A DNA stretch of 64,000 nt from an uncultured Acetatifactor sp. (GCA_947629645.1 CANREV010000001.1:104770-168769); one strand, 5' to 3'. Positions 20,037 through 30,334 are shown, counted from the first letter of the stretch. Notes: generated by a model not told the origin, from the sequence alone. Translations and numbers: made by a program.

Positions 20037-21851
20037 ATGGCTATTGGATATCTACAGGTACAGACACGGACGGCGCAGGACGCCATCCCCGTTGATGGTG
20101 CACAGGTCCGGATTCTGGATGATGAAGGGAACGTACTATATCGTCTTACTGCGGATGTAAGCGGCGAGACGCAGGCTGTCCCGCTGGAGACGTTGGACCG
20201 GAGTTTTTCCCAGAATCCCGATTATATGGGGACTCCCTACGCAAATTACGGTGCGATTGTGGAAGCGGAAGGCTTTCAGCCGGTTACTGTCACGGAGATC
20301 CCCATTTTTGACGGAGAAACGGCTTCTTTACCGGTTGCGTTAGTGCCTCTGGAGGAAAGACAGACCCGTCAGGGGATAGAACAGATTACTGTGGGAAGCC
20401 CTGCGGTGGCATTGTCCGGTCCCCGCGAGCAGGAAGGCACTACCGCGGACGCCCGTGTGCTGCGCCAGGTTGTGATCCCTGATCCGATCACCGTACATCT
20501 GGGAGCGCCGAGCGCGGCGGCGGCTAATATACGGGTGCCATTCGCCGATTATATCAAGAATGTGGCAAGCAGTGAAATTTACCCCACATGGCCGGAAAAC
20601 GCCCTGAAAGCAAATATCTACGCTATTATGACTTTCGCGTTGAACAGGGTCTATACGGAATGGTACCGGAATCAGGGGTATAATTTTGACATCACCAACA
20701 ATACCGCTTATGACCAGTACTACACTCCCGGTCGTCCCATTTACGATTCTATCAGCAGGGCCGTGGATGAAGTGTTGGGCGAATATGTCCGCAGACAGGG
20801 GCAGGACGCACCCTATTTTACTTCCTTTTGCAATGGAACCACTGCTTCCTGTCAGGGAATGTCCCAGTGGGGAACGGTCACGCTGGCGAATAACGGGTAT
20901 TCCCCGCTGCAGATCCTGCGCAGTTACTATCCCAACGATATCGAGATCGCAGAGACTAATATCGTCACAAATGAGCTTTCTTCCTATCCGGGGACGCCTT
21001 TGCGTCAGGGGAGCAGCGGACTTGACGTCCAGACCATACAGACGTATTTAAACCGTATCCGGCGCAATTATCCGGCGATTCCTGCCATCACGGATCCGGC
21101 GGGGACCTTCGGGGAGAGTACCAGAGCCGCTGTGGCAAAATTTCAGAGTATCTTTGGTCTGACCGCGGACGGTGTGGTCGGAAGATCAACCTGGTATAAG
21201 TTGTCCGGCATCTATACGTCCGTGACCAGGCTGGCGGAATTAAACAGCGAAGGATCCTCCCTTGGCATCGGCACCGTGCCGCCCAGCGCAGTTCTCCGGC
21301 AGGGATCCAGAGGGCAGGATGTGGTGACATTACAATATCTGCTGAATCTCGCTTCCCGATATTATCCCGCTGTTCCCGCTCCAGCCCAGGACGGCATCTT
21401 CGGCAGCGGCACCAGACAGTCTGTGACGGCGTTCCAACAGGCGGCGGGTCTGGACGCAGATGGGATCGTAGGCGCCCGCACATGGCAGGCGCTGTATAAT
21501 CTTTATTTAGGGATCGAGGAAAATGTCCCCACGCCGGGACCGGATACGGGAACCGTCACTTACACGGTGCAGGCGGGAGACAGCCTCTGGCTGATCGCGC
21601 AGCGGTACGGAACCACCGTGCAGGCCATTATGCAGGCGAACGGCCTGACCAGCAATATGCTTCAGATCGGGCAGGTGCTGCGCATTCCCGTGTCACAAAA
21701 TCCGTATGTGGAATATACTGTGCGTGCGGGGGATACACTCTGGGAGCTGGCCCGCAGATACCAAACCACGGTGGAAGCCATCATGCAGGCGAACGGCCTG
21801 ACCAGTTCCCTGCTTCGTATCGGGCAGGTACTGCGTATTCCGATAGGATAA
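20037..21851 (+). CDS. SpoIID-like, peptidoglycan-binding and LysM cell-wall protein
   Basis: 604 residues. After an Ig-like start (about 1-110), residues about 165-305 look like a SpoIID/LytB domain: VPFADYIKNVASSEIYP, then WPENALKANIYAIMTFAL, with the Glu that is catalytic in SpoIID glycan lyases. Two PG_binding_1 domains follow (about 325-395 and 415-490, each with LRQGS...DVxTxQ) and two LysM repeats (about 508-552 and 560-603) that share the phrase TVxAIMQANGLTS. No signal peptide is visible. AAAGGAA precedes ATG 20037. A role in spore cortex or wall remodelling is likely; SafA-like coat proteins are an alternative model for a leaderless LysM protein. It is followed by a terminator. Confidence 0.75.
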   Translation: MAIGYLQVQTRTAQDAIPVDGAQVRILDDEGNVLYRLTADVSGETQAVPLETLDRSFSQNPDYMGTPYANYGAIVEAEGFQPVTVTEIPIFDGETASLPVALVPLEERQTRQGIEQITVGSPAVALSGPREQEGTTADARVLRQVVIPDPITVHLGAPSAAAANIRVPFADYIKNVASSEIYPTWPENALKANIYAIMTFALNRVYTEWYRNQGYNFDITNNTAYDQYYTPGRPIYDSISRAVDEVLGEYVRRQGQDAPYFTSFCNGTTASCQGMSQWGTVTLANNGYSPLQILRSYYPNDIEIAETNIVTNELSSYPGTPLRQGSSGLDVQTIQTYLNRIRRNYPAIPAITDPAGTFGESTRAAVAKFQSIFGLTADGVVGRSTWYKLSGIYTSVTRLAELNSEGSSLGIGTVPPSAVLRQGSRGQDVVTLQYLLNLASRYYPAVPAPAQDGIFGSGTRQSVTAFQQAAGLDADGIVGARTWQALYNLYLGIEENVPTPGPDTGTVTYTVQAGDSLWLIAQRYGTTVQAIMQANGLTSNMLQIGQVLRIPVSQNPYVEYTVRAGDTLWELARRYQTTVEAIMQANGLTSSLLRIGQVLRIPIG

Positions 21852-21865
21852 ATCTCCAATGGCAG

Positions 21866-21903
21866 ACTGCCGCTTTTCCTGTAAATGGAAAGCGGCAGTT
21901 TTA
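21866..21903 (+). terminator. bidirectional terminator between convergent genes
   Basis: A stem of 13-14 bases (21866-21879 with 21887-21899, one bulged T), loop of seven, then a T run. It lies between the SpoIID-like gene and the leftward DUF305 gene. Confidence 0.8.
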
Positions 21904-21907
21904 TCTG

Positions 21908-22471
21908 TTACTCACATTTTAGAAGCTGTTCCATCTCTTCAATGCCTCGCTGCTGAGAGGTAATGATCGCGTTCAGGATTGGGACAAGTTCCTGACAGAT
22001 GCAGTAGCGCAGCGCATTTTCAGACATACGGATCGCGCCTTTGTGGTGAGGGATCATCTCTCTCATAAAAGTATCGCTGATGTTGTTGGTAGCGCGGGCT
22101 GTGTCCATATCCTGAAACATAGTGTGTACGATGTTTTGAAATCTCCTCCGGTAAAGCTGCAGATCCTGACAGGAGTTTGTCTGAAGCTGACAGCAGGGCA
22201 GCGCGTTCAACATGTCGTTGATACTTTTGGTCTGCTCAGTGATGATGTGGGAAGCAATATTTCTCAAAGGCACGCAGGTAGTGTATTTCAGGACATTTTC
22301 ACACATCCGGATAGCCGCTCTGTGGTGGGGGATCATCTGTACGATAAAATTCTGGGAAATGCTGTCGGTGAGGCAGGCGCTTTCCATCCCCTGTATCATT
22401 CGATCTAATATTTCATAAAATCTTGTCAGATAATCTTTTGTGGAAGCGTCAAAACTGCAAGGCTCAAACAT
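21908..22471 (-). CDS. tandem DUF305-like protein
   Basis: 187 residues made of two similar halves, each holding the DUF305 signature MIPHHxxAIRMxE (FIVQMIPHHRAAIRM near 45-60, FMREMIPHHKGAIRM near 135-150). DUF305 folds as a ferritin-like four-helix bundle and its His residues may bind metal, but its role is not established. There is no signal peptide, unlike many family members, and there is an odd number of cysteines including CCQLQTNSC in the linker. A weak AAAGGA site precedes the ATG. It is transcribed alone, toward the SpoIID-like gene. Confidence 0.75.
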   Translation of the reverse strand: MFEPCSFDASTKDYLTRFYEILDRMIQGMESACLTDSISQNFIVQMIPHHRAAIRMCENVLKYTTCVPLRNIASHIITEQTKSINDMLNALPCCQLQTNSCQDLQLYRRRFQNIVHTMFQDMDTARATNNISDTFMREMIPHHKGAIRMSENALRYCICQELVPILNAIITSQQRGIEEMEQLLKCE

Positions 22472-22515
22472 GGCTGTATCCTTTACGTTTTTTTTGTATT
22501 ATATGATAAATCGCG

Positions 22516-22529
22516 GGAAAACGTTTTCA
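22516..22529 (-). promoter_or_regulatory. cre-like site upstream of the DUF305 gene
   Basis: TGAAAACGTTTTCC on the minus strand, with a perfect 12-base palindrome in its core, agrees with the CcpA cre consensus except at the last base. It sits about 45 bases upstream of the DUF305 ATG. Function not shown. Confidence 0.35.
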
Positions 22530-22739
22530 TCTGTTTTCGCCGCTTTTCCTCTGACTAATATCATAAGACTGAAAAGTTATAAAATACGAAAAAAAAGCAA
22601 GGAAGCGATATTTATTGACTGCATGTGGCAACAATGATAAAATGAAAACAATGACTGTCGGGCGGAAATCGGGTGACAAGCCAGAGGCTTAACTGTCATG
22701 AAGTGGGACTAAGGAAAAAGAAAACGGGTAAAAAATAAT

Positions 22740-24296
22740 ATGAAAAATGTTGTTATTATTGGAGCCGGGCCGGCCGGACTGACAGCCGGTTACGAGCTTT
22801 TACGCAGGGGTGCGGATGTCAGAGTTACCATCCTTGAAGAATCCTGGTCGGCAGGGGGAATTTCAAAAACGGTCCGTTTTGAGGGCAACAGAATGGATAT
22901 TGGCGGACACAGATTTTTCTCCAAGGATCAGAAAATCATGGACTGGTGGGAGAAAATGCTTCCCATTCAGGGACAGGATGCTTACGATGACAAGGTGCTG
23001 CACAGAAAAAAAGATCTGAAAGCGGGCGGGCCTGATCCTGAGAAAGAAGACAGGGTCATGCTGATCCGTCAGAGAGTCAGCCGCATTTATTATAGGCGCA
23101 AATTTTTTGATTACCCGATCAGCCTGAAGTGGGCAACGATACGGAACATGGGTTTTTTCTGTACCATGAAGGCAGGTTTTTCCTATCTGGCAAGCTGCGT
23201 TCATAAATTGGACAACACTTCCCTGGAGAATTTTTACCGCAATCGTTTTGGAAAAGTTTTGTATTCCATGTTTTTCGAGGGTTATACGGAAAAGCTCTGG
23301 GGAAGGCACCCCAGAGAGATCTCTTCCGACTGGGGGGCGCAGCGTGTAAAGGGATTGTCCATCATGGCTATTGTCAGGGATATGTTTGGCAAATTGATCC
23401 CTGGCAGAAAGAACCGAAAGGTGGAAACCTCCCTGATCGAAGAATTCTGGTATCCCAAGTTCGGTCCCGGCCAGCTTTGGGAGACTACGGCGGCGGAAGT
23501 GGAGAAGATGGGCGGAGAGATCCGGTACGGATGCAGGGTGGTTGGCTTTGAGAAAACGGCGGACGGAAAGATCTCCGGAGTGATCTATGAGACCAAAGAT
23601 GGGCAGGAGAGGATCGAGGCGGACATCTGTATGTCCAGTATGCCGATCAAGGATCTGGTGCAGGCTATGCCGGATGCCCCTGAAAATGTGCGGGAGGTGG
23701 CGCAGGGGCTGCCTTATCGCGACTTTGTGACCATCGGTCTTTTGGTTCCTTCCCTGAACATGAAAAATGAAACTAAAATTAAAACATTGAACAATATTGT
23801 GCCGGACTGCTGGATTTATGTGCAGGATATGGGTATTAAGCTGGGGCGGATCCAGATCTTTAACAACTGGTCGCCATACATGGTGGAAGAACCAGAGGAT
23901 AAGGTCTTTATCGGACTGGAATATTTCTGTCAGGAGGGCGATGATTTCTGGAACATGTCCGAGGAAGAATGTGTAAAGTTCGCGGTGAAAGAATTGATCG
24001 CCATGGATGTTTTAAAGAGCGGAAAGGAAGTCATCAAGTACCACCGGGAACGTGTAAAGAAAGCTTATCCCGCCTATTTTGACACCTATGACAGGATCGA
24101 TGAAGTCAGGGAATGGCTGGATCAATGTGAGAACCTGTATTGCATCGGCAGAAACGGCCAGCACCGTTACAATAACATGGATCACTCCATGGGCACGGCA
24201 TTTGAAGCGGTAAAGAACGTTATGGAAGGCCGGTTGGACAAGTTCAATGTCTGGAATGTGAACACGGAACAGGAGTACCATGAAGAAAGAAAATAA
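22740..24296 (+). CDS. FAD/NAD(P)-dependent oxidoreductase (UDP-galactopyranose mutase-like superfamily)
   Basis: 518 residues. The N-terminal Rossmann motif is [12 protein letters not shown], followed by SAGGISKTV and [11 protein letters not shown], as in amine-oxidase/protoporphyrinogen oxidase-like and UDP-galactopyranose mutase-like flavoproteins (COG1232). Near the end [17 protein letters not shown] closes the FAD site. Such enzymes often sit beside membrane glycosyltransferases, and here its stop overlaps the next GT-C gene by 17 bases, so it probably modifies a sugar or polyprenol donor used by them. The exact substrate is unknown. The ribosome site before ATG 22740 is weak (AAGGAAAAAG, about 20 bases away). 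Confidence 0.75.
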   Translation: MKNVVIIGAGPAGLTAGYELLRRGADVRVTILEESWSAGGISKTVRFEGNRMDIGGHRFFSKDQKIMDWWEKMLPIQGQDAYDDKVLHRKKDLKAGGPDPEKEDRVMLIRQRVSRIYYRRKFFDYPISLKWATIRNMGFFCTMKAGFSYLASCVHKLDNTSLENFYRNRFGKVLYSMFFEGYTEKLWGRHPREISSDWGAQRVKGLSIMAIVRDMFGKLIPGRKNRKVETSLIEEFWYPKFGPGQLWETTAAEVEKMGGEIRYGCRVVGFEKTADGKISGVIYETKDGQERIEADICMSSMPIKDLVQAMPDAPENVREVAQGLPYRDFVTIGLLVPSLNMKNETKIKTLNNIVPDCWIYVQDMGIKLGRIQIFNNWSPYMVEEPEDKVFIGLEYFCQEGDDFWNMSEEECVKFAVKELIAMDVLKSGKEVIKYHRERVKKAYPAYFDTYDRIDEVREWLDQCENLYCIGRNGQHRYNNMDHSMGTAFEAVKNVMEGRLDKFNVWNVNTEQEYHEERK

Positions 24297-25986
24297 ATTG
24301 ATAGTGGCAGCAGTAGTGCTGCCGCTTCTTGTTGGGGCGTTTTTTAGTCAGACATCGTCCTATAAACTGAATCTGATGCACTTTATCGTGCTCACAACGC
24401 TGATCGTTGCGTACAATATGATGCTTTATTTACAGAGGGCGGACTGGGAGTACCGCAGGACGGTGCTGCAGTACAGCGCTATGGGGTTTGTGACCATAGG
24501 ACTGATCCAGGGGATCTGTCAGATGCGCCAGACCGGGCAGATCAGCCAGGCTTTCAAACTGTGGCTGGGAGCGGCTCTGGCGGCTGTTTTGCTGGCGGGG
24601 TTTCTGCTGCTGTTAAAGAGAGAGGGGGGCGTGACCGAAAATGTGATCCTGACGGTCATTTTTGCCGGGTTTCTGGTGAGGATCTTCTATGTGACGCTCA
24701 CTTTTTCCCTTTTGTTCCAGAATGATATCACGATATTCCATCCGGATTGTTACGGGCATCTGGGATATGTGTATCAGATCTATGCCCATGGGAAACTGCC
24801 GGATATCGATCCCACAACGGCTTATGAGTTTTACCAGCCGCCGCTGCATTATTGGATCAGCGCCATTTTTTTAAGGTTTTTTAATCTGCTGGGGCTGCTT
24901 CCGGAGAGTAACCAGAATTACGACTGGGAGGAGATTCTGCAGGTACTTCCGTTAATATATTCCATGATAACGCTGGTGTTTATCTATAAGATCGCAAAGC
25001 AGATGAAACTTTCCTGTGAAGGATGTCTGACCGCAGTCTGTTTTGCGGGTTTTTTACCGTACAGTATCATGATGAGCGGATCTTTGAACAATGATCCGCT
25101 GGCGGTGATGCTTTTGGTGATGAGTATCTACTTTACGTTTCAGTGGTACGAGAAACCGGACATGAAAGGCATTCTGATCATGGCGGTGTGTATCGGCTGC
25201 GCTATGATGACGAAGATCTCCACGGGTCTGATCGCTCCCGCTATGGCAGTTATGATGCTGTGGAGGGCATGGAAAGACAGGAAGCAGTGGACCGTGTATC
25301 TGAAACAATTTTTCTGTTTCGGCCTGATCGCGTTCCCGCTAGGGCTGTGGCATTCCCTGTACTGTTATTTCCGATACCGCATGCCTATCGGTTACGCCGC
25401 TTTTTTGGGGGAAGATTCGCTGCAGTTTATCGGGTTTCACGATAAATGGTCCCGTTTTTTTGACTTTGACCGGGCGTTTGAATTTTTGTCCGTGCGCATG
25501 GATTATATCAATGATTTCGCCGACTACAACATTCCTGTGACATTGATCAAATATGCGGTTTTTGGCGAGAGCCGTTATTATCAGGCCAGCGCGCTGACCA
25601 ATATTTTAGGAACGGGTATCTTCTGGGTGACGGCATTGTTGTTTCTTCTGATGGCGGCTGCGTTTGTGATCTGGGTTTTTTTCAGGGATAGCAGGAGTAT
25701 ACTGAAGGTGTTTTTGTTTATCGGCGCGGCGGTAACGCTTTATTCTTACTTGAAATTCTGTATCAAATACACCCACGTCTGCACGATGAACGTACGCTAT
25801 ATCATAGGGGCTGTCTATCTGGGCTGTCTGGCGGTCGCTTCGGCCTTATCCTGCGTACAGGAGAGACTGGAGCAGAAAAGCGCCGCGGGGGGACGCATTT
25901 TTAAAAAGTTCACTACAGCGGTTCCCGTACTTTACGCAGTGGCGGTGATCGTGCTGATGTTCGGGATGGAAGCGGTCGTACATTGA
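24280..25986 (+). CDS. GT-C/GT39-like membrane glycosyltransferase, copy 1
   Basis: 568 residues with about 11-13 membrane helices. The first outer loop contains [19 protein letters not shown] and FYQPPLHYW, the hallmark of ArnT/PMT-type GT-C transferases that use polyprenyl-phosphate sugars as donors. It should add a sugar to a surface glycan or protein on the outer face. AGGAG precedes the ATG, which overlaps the FAD gene by 17 bases. The two following genes are paralogues; the three arose by tandem duplication. It is the most complete model for the family here. Confidence 0.82.
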   Translation: MKKENKLIVAAVVLPLLVGAFFSQTSSYKLNLMHFIVLTTLIVAYNMMLYLQRADWEYRRTVLQYSAMGFVTIGLIQGICQMRQTGQISQAFKLWLGAALAAVLLAGFLLLLKREGGVTENVILTVIFAGFLVRIFYVTLTFSLLFQNDITIFHPDCYGHLGYVYQIYAHGKLPDIDPTTAYEFYQPPLHYWISAIFLRFFNLLGLLPESNQNYDWEEILQVLPLIYSMITLVFIYKIAKQMKLSCEGCLTAVCFAGFLPYSIMMSGSLNNDPLAVMLLVMSIYFTFQWYEKPDMKGILIMAVCIGCAMMTKISTGLIAPAMAVMMLWRAWKDRKQWTVYLKQFFCFGLIAFPLGLWHSLYCYFRYRMPIGYAAFLGEDSLQFIGFHDKWSRFFDFDRAFEFLSVRMDYINDFADYNIPVTLIKYAVFGESRYYQASALTNILGTGIFWVTALLFLLMAAAFVIWVFFRDSRSILKVFLFIGAAVTLYSYLKFCIKYTHVCTMNVRYIIGAVYLGCLAVASALSCVQERLEQKSAAGGRIFKKFTTAVPVLYAVAVIVLMFGMEAVVH

Positions 25987-26037
25987 TATCAGGGGGAATG
26001 ACAGGGCCGGAGACTAAACGGAACGAAATAGACTATT

Positions 26038-26820
26038 ATGGGAAACGTAAGGATTGTGAAAAGAGAAAACAGGATGATGGCGGTCATAATGATTTGGCGG
26101 GCATGGCAGGACAGAAAACACTGGTTGAAGTATCTGAAGCAGTTTGCCTGTTTTGGCATTGTTGCGTTTCCATTGGGACTTTGGTATTCGGTCTACTGCT
26201 ACATCAGATACCGGATGCCCTTTGGATATGTGGTCACTTTTGAGGAATCGGAAGTACATTTTATCGGATTTCATGATAAGTGGTCCCGTCTTTTTGACTT
26301 CGACAGGGCGTTTGAGAATCTGGCGGTGCGGGCGGATCATGTGAATGATTTCGCCGATTACAATATTCCCGTGTCTCTGGTTAAGTTTGCTGTTTTCGGG
26401 GACGGCCGGTATTATCAGGCAACGACACTGACCAATGTGCTTGGCACGGGTCTTTTCTGGGCAACGGGCGTATTGTTTCTTTTGATGGGAATCCTGGCTG
26501 TGGCCTGGTGCTTTTTCAGGGATGGAAGAAGCTGGCAGAAGGTATTTCTGCTGACAACAGCGGCGGTGAGCCTGTACGCCTATCTTAAATTTTGTTTCAG
26601 GTATCCTCATGTGAGCAGTATGAGCGTCCGCTATGTTATGTGCGCGGTATACACAGGGTGTCTGGCGCTGGCTGCGGCCGTTTCCTGTATGCAGGAGCGG
26701 CTGGATGGAAAAAGCGTTATTGCAGGAAACATTTTTAGACGGATAACGATAGGGATCTCTGTTCTATATGGGACGGCGGCGGTGGTGCTGAATATGGGAA
26801 TGGAAACAGTATTGCAATGA
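26038..26820 (+). CDS. GT-C/GT39-like membrane protein, copy 2 with a large internal deletion
   Basis: 260 residues. The first 15 residues match the start of copy 3 (KRENRMMA against KRENRMLA), then the sequence jumps to a part that aligns with residue about 322 onward of copy 1 (MIWRAWQDRKHW against [12 protein letters not shown]). About 310 residues, including the catalytic first loop with the PPLHYW motif, are missing. The join falls at ATGGCGGT near 26077-26084, a sequence that resembles both parental sites, so a microhomology-driven deletion in a once full-length copy is likely. The reading frame stayed open. It is probably inactive as a transferase but could still form a partner subunit. 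Its TGA overlaps the ATG at 26817. Confidence 0.7.
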   Translation: MGNVRIVKRENRMMAVIMIWRAWQDRKHWLKYLKQFACFGIVAFPLGLWYSVYCYIRYRMPFGYVVTFEESEVHFIGFHDKWSRLFDFDRAFENLAVRADHVNDFADYNIPVSLVKFAVFGDGRYYQATTLTNVLGTGLFWATGVLFLLMGILAVAWCFFRDGRSWQKVFLLTTAAVSLYAYLKFCFRYPHVSSMSVRYVMCAVYTGCLALAAAVSCMQERLDGKSVIAGNIFRRITIGISVLYGTAAVVLNMGMETVLQ

Positions 26821-26828
26821 GGAGCGCA

Positions 26829-28538
26829 ATGCGGAACAGGAGTGTCATGAAAAGAGAAAACAGAATGTTGGCGGCGGCTTGTATGCTGCCTGTCCTTGTG
26901 GGAATTTTTTTTGAACAGGATGAAAGTTATAAGATAAGCATTCCCCGTTTTTTGCTGCTGGCTATGGTGATTCTGGCTTATAATGTGCTGTTATTTGTGA
27001 AAAAGGCGGAATGGGAGCGCAGAAAGACCGTGATGATCTGCAGTGTGATGAGTCTGTTTGCTACGGCATTAATCCAGGGTGTCTGCATGCTGCGTCAGAC
27101 AGAAGCTACAAGCGACAGCCTGATAAATGGCTTGGGAATTTTGCTGGCCCTGATCGTCCTGGGAGCTTTTTTCTTACAGGTGAAACAGGAAAAAGGCATT
27201 ACGGAAAATGTGATCACGGTGGTGATCTTCGCATCGTTTCTGGTGAGAATCTTCTATGTGGTGCTGACCCAGGCGCACCTGTTTCAAAATGACCTGGCCT
27301 CCTTCAGCGATGAAGGATACGGGCATCTGGGATACATTTATTATCTGTTTCAGGATGGAAGATTGCCGGACATTAATCCCATGGAGTATTATGAGCTCTA
27401 TCAGCCGCCTCTGCATTATGCCGTCAGCGCATTGTTTTTCAAACTTTGCCAGCTGCTTGGATGTCCCGAAGGGATCTGGGAGGAACTCCTGCAGCTTCTG
27501 ACTTTAGGGTATTCCATGCTGATCGTAGCGTTTGTGGATAAGATTGCGATCCGGATGAAATTGTCCCTGACGGGAAGGCTGGCGGTTGTTTGTTTCGCGG
27601 GATTTCTGCCCTACGGCATCATGATCAGCGGTTCGCTGAATAACGATCTGCTGATGATCCTCTGTATGGTGATGGTGATCTATTTTACTTTGAAGTGGTA
27701 TGAAGAACCAACCTTCAAAAATATCCTGATCATGGCGGTCTGTATCGGCTGTTCCATGATGTCCAAGGTCTCCGGCGCCCTGATCGCTCCCGCTATGGCG
27801 GTGCTGATGTTGTATCGGGCATGGCAGGACAGAGGACAGTGGAAGACTTATCTCAAACAATACATAAGTTTTGGCCTGGTGGCGTTTCCTTTGGGAATGT
27901 GGCATCCTGTTTATAACTGGCTCAAATGGGGCATGCCCTTTGGCTATGTGCCGGCTATGGGACCGGAGTCCGGCCAGTTTATCGGGCAGTATGACAAATG
28001 GAGCAGATTTTTTGATTTCAACCAGGCGTTTGATCAGCTGACGGTGCAGGGGGACCGCTTTCACGGTTTCACAGATTACAATCTGCCTGTCACGGTAATC
28101 AAATTTGCGGTTTTTGGAGAGAGCAATTATTATAAAGCCAGCCCTTTGACGCAGTTTACCGGCACGGTGATATTCTGGGCTACCCTGGCGCTGTTTTGCC
28201 TGATGGCGGTATCCCTGCTGGCCTGGTGTTTTTGCAGGGACCGGAGGATGGTCTATAAGATGTTCACGGCAACGGGCATAGTGGTAAGTCTTTGTTACTT
28301 TGTCAGATTCTGCTGGCAGTACCCTTATGTGTGCACCATGAATATCCGTTATATTATGGGTGCGTTCTATCTGGGGTGTCTTACGGTCGGCGCGGCAGTC
28401 ACCAATCTGCGGGATAAACTTGCCGCCAGGACGATGAGAGCGGGACGCGTCTGCACCATGATTGTGACAACTGTGTCAGCAATGTACGCGGCGGCTGTGC
28501 TGGTGCTGATGGCGGGTATGGAAATTTTACTGCCCTAG
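26829..28538 (+). CDS. GT-C/GT39-like membrane glycosyltransferase, copy 3
   Basis: 569 residues with the same fold as copy 1: GYGHLGYIYYLFQDGRLPDI and LYQPPLHYAV in the first outer loop, then matching helices through NIRYIMGAFYLGCL. Start choice is uncertain: ATG 26829 has GAGGAG four bases before it and its extra residues match copy 2, ATG 26817 overlaps the stop of copy 2, and ATG 26847 aligns with the start of copy 1. Divergence from copy 1 is spread over the whole length, which suggests an older duplication and possibly a different sugar or acceptor. Confidence 0.8.
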   Translation: MRNRSVMKRENRMLAAACMLPVLVGIFFEQDESYKISIPRFLLLAMVILAYNVLLFVKKAEWERRKTVMICSVMSLFATALIQGVCMLRQTEATSDSLINGLGILLALIVLGAFFLQVKQEKGITENVITVVIFASFLVRIFYVVLTQAHLFQNDLASFSDEGYGHLGYIYYLFQDGRLPDINPMEYYELYQPPLHYAVSALFFKLCQLLGCPEGIWEELLQLLTLGYSMLIVAFVDKIAIRMKLSLTGRLAVVCFAGFLPYGIMISGSLNNDLLMILCMVMVIYFTLKWYEEPTFKNILIMAVCIGCSMMSKVSGALIAPAMAVLMLYRAWQDRGQWKTYLKQYISFGLVAFPLGMWHPVYNWLKWGMPFGYVPAMGPESGQFIGQYDKWSRFFDFNQAFDQLTVQGDRFHGFTDYNLPVTVIKFAVFGESNYYKASPLTQFTGTVIFWATLALFCLMAVSLLAWCFCRDRRMVYKMFTATGIVVSLCYFVRFCWQYPYVCTMNIRYIMGAFYLGCLTVGAAVTNLRDKLAARTMRAGRVCTMIVTTVSAMYAAAVLVLMAGMEILLP

Positions 28539-28563
28539 CGCATTTTTGTTTAATGGAGGAACC

Positions 28564-30141
28564 ATGGAGAGTCGGTTGGAAGCCAATATTGCAAAATGGA
28601 TTAAGTGGGGATTCTGTCTGATTTTTACGGCGGTTTTTGTCATTGATATCTTTGTGGATAAAAAGGTGGAGGGTTCTCCTTACAGTACGCTGGAGACGAT
28701 AGCGCCTGATTTTTTGCTGATCCTTTTTCCTGTGGGGATCGGGCTGCTTTTGTGGTTTTGCTGGAAAAAGTGCGCTTTTATGAAGAAGGCGGCCGCATTC
28801 TGCAACCGGAATTTTATCCGGATACTGAAGACGGCGGCGGTGGTTCTTCTGGCCGTGCAGTGGTTTATCTCCTATCACATTTATTTTCAGGCGGGCTGGG
28901 ATCCCAGTATCGTGGTGGGAAGCGCTTACTATATTGCCGCGGGGGAACACAAGATCGGAGACTTCTGGTATTATTCCCAGTATACCAATCAGATCGCCGT
29001 GACGGCGGTGCTGGCATGGATTCAGGAGCTGCCCTGTTTTCTGGGGAAAAACACGCTGGCGTACTTTGTCTGCGTTGCGGTGGATTGCGTGTTAGTGGAT
29101 CTGGCCGGCGTGTTTGCCGCGCTGTCGCTGCGCAGGCTGACGGGCAGCGGATTTACGGCGGTTCTTTCCTTTGGCCTGTACGCCGTGTTGATAGGGATCT
29201 CTCCCTGGATCGTGGTTCCCTATACGGATACCTACAGTATTCTGTTTGCCTCTCTGGTGTTTTATCTCTATCTGCTCGCGCGAAAGGCCGGGACGAAAAA
29301 AAGGGAGCTTTTTTTATGGTTCCTGATCGGCCTGCTGGGAAGATTCGGCATGATGATCAAACCTACCAGCGGCATGGTGTTTCTGGCTGTGATGGTGATG
29401 GAGATCGTCAGGCTGATCGGGGGGAAAAAGCCGGTCAGATTTTCCGTACTGCAGCATTTTTGCATGATAACGCTGGCGCTGGTGATTTTGACGGGTTTTC
29501 AAAAGGTGATGATCTCGTATATCGGATGTGAGCTGAATGAGGATATCCGGCTGACCTACACCCACTATCTGATGATGGGGTTAAATGAGGAAACTGCCGG
29601 GTCTTACAATGCAAATGATTACGCTTTCTCCAGTTCCCAGCCCACGGTGGCAGAACGCCAGGCCGCGAATCTTGAGGTGGTGAAGGAGAGACTGGCGGAT
29701 TATGGCGTTGGAGGATATCTGTATTTTCTGGTGAGGAAGACTTTAACAAATTATAACGATGGCACATTCAGCTGGTGGATGGAGGGAGGATTTAATATGA
29801 AAAATTCCTCCAAATATGAAACGCTTCTGACTCAGCGGCTGAGAAGGCTGTTTTACGGGGGAACAGATTGGAATCTTTATTTCGGGTCCTTTGAGCAAGC
29901 CGTATGGCTGGGCGTTTTGGGAATGCTTTTAGGAATATTTTTCCTGAAAGCGGATAAGATGAGATCAGAAGAGTGTGTGATGCTGTTGTCGCTGCTTGGC
30001 AGTTTCGCCTTTGTCACACTGTTTGAAGCCAGAGGACGGTATCTTTACTGTATGTCGCCTGTCTATGTGATGTGCGCTGTTTATGCATTCCGGGTTGCGG
30101 CAGGCAGCCATTTGGCCATACGCACCGCGAAGTCAAAATAG
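28564..30141 (+). CDS. polytopic membrane protein, probable GT-C-type glycosyltransferase
   Basis: 525 residues with about 12 hydrophobic segments. The first outer loop AGWDPSIVVGSAYYIAAG and a later PYTDTYSILFASLVFYLYL look like GT-C membrane transferases, but it differs from its three neighbours. GGAGGA lies just before ATG 28564 and the gap from copy 3 is 25 bases, so it belongs to the same operon. Likely job: another sugar transfer in the same surface glycan. Family name not recognised. Confidence 0.6.
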   Translation: MESRLEANIAKWIKWGFCLIFTAVFVIDIFVDKKVEGSPYSTLETIAPDFLLILFPVGIGLLLWFCWKKCAFMKKAAAFCNRNFIRILKTAAVVLLAVQWFISYHIYFQAGWDPSIVVGSAYYIAAGEHKIGDFWYYSQYTNQIAVTAVLAWIQELPCFLGKNTLAYFVCVAVDCVLVDLAGVFAALSLRRLTGSGFTAVLSFGLYAVLIGISPWIVVPYTDTYSILFASLVFYLYLLARKAGTKKRELFLWFLIGLLGRFGMMIKPTSGMVFLAVMVMEIVRLIGGKKPVRFSVLQHFCMITLALVILTGFQKVMISYIGCELNEDIRLTYTHYLMMGLNEETAGSYNANDYAFSSSQPTVAERQAANLEVVKERLADYGVGGYLYFLVRKTLTNYNDGTFSWWMEGGFNMKNSSKYETLLTQRLRRLFYGGTDWNLYFGSFEQAVWLGVLGMLLGIFFLKADKMRSEECVMLLSLLGSFAFVTLFEARGRYLYCMSPVYVMCAVYAFRVAAGSHLAIRTAKSK

Positions 30142-30198
30142 CGTCTTAATGCGATTTTGCGGGGGAGGTAGGCGGCAAAAAATTTTTTCATTAACCTC

Positions 30199-30227
30199 TT
30201 GACTTTTCCGGGATCACCATGTAAAAT
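30199..30227 (+). promoter_or_regulatory. promoter for the tRNA-Phe/Gly/Gly cluster
   Basis: TTGACT at 30199-30204 and TAAAAT at 30222-30227, spacer 17, 34 bases before tRNA-Phe. Confidence 0.7.
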
Positions 30228-30261
30228 ATTAAATGTTGTGACGCAAGGGTGTACGTTACAG

Positions 30262-30334
<73 letters not shown>

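Noticed and set aside
22630..22739. Riboswitch before the FAD gene
   Set aside because: Short inverted stretches are present but match no riboswitch class that I can recognise.
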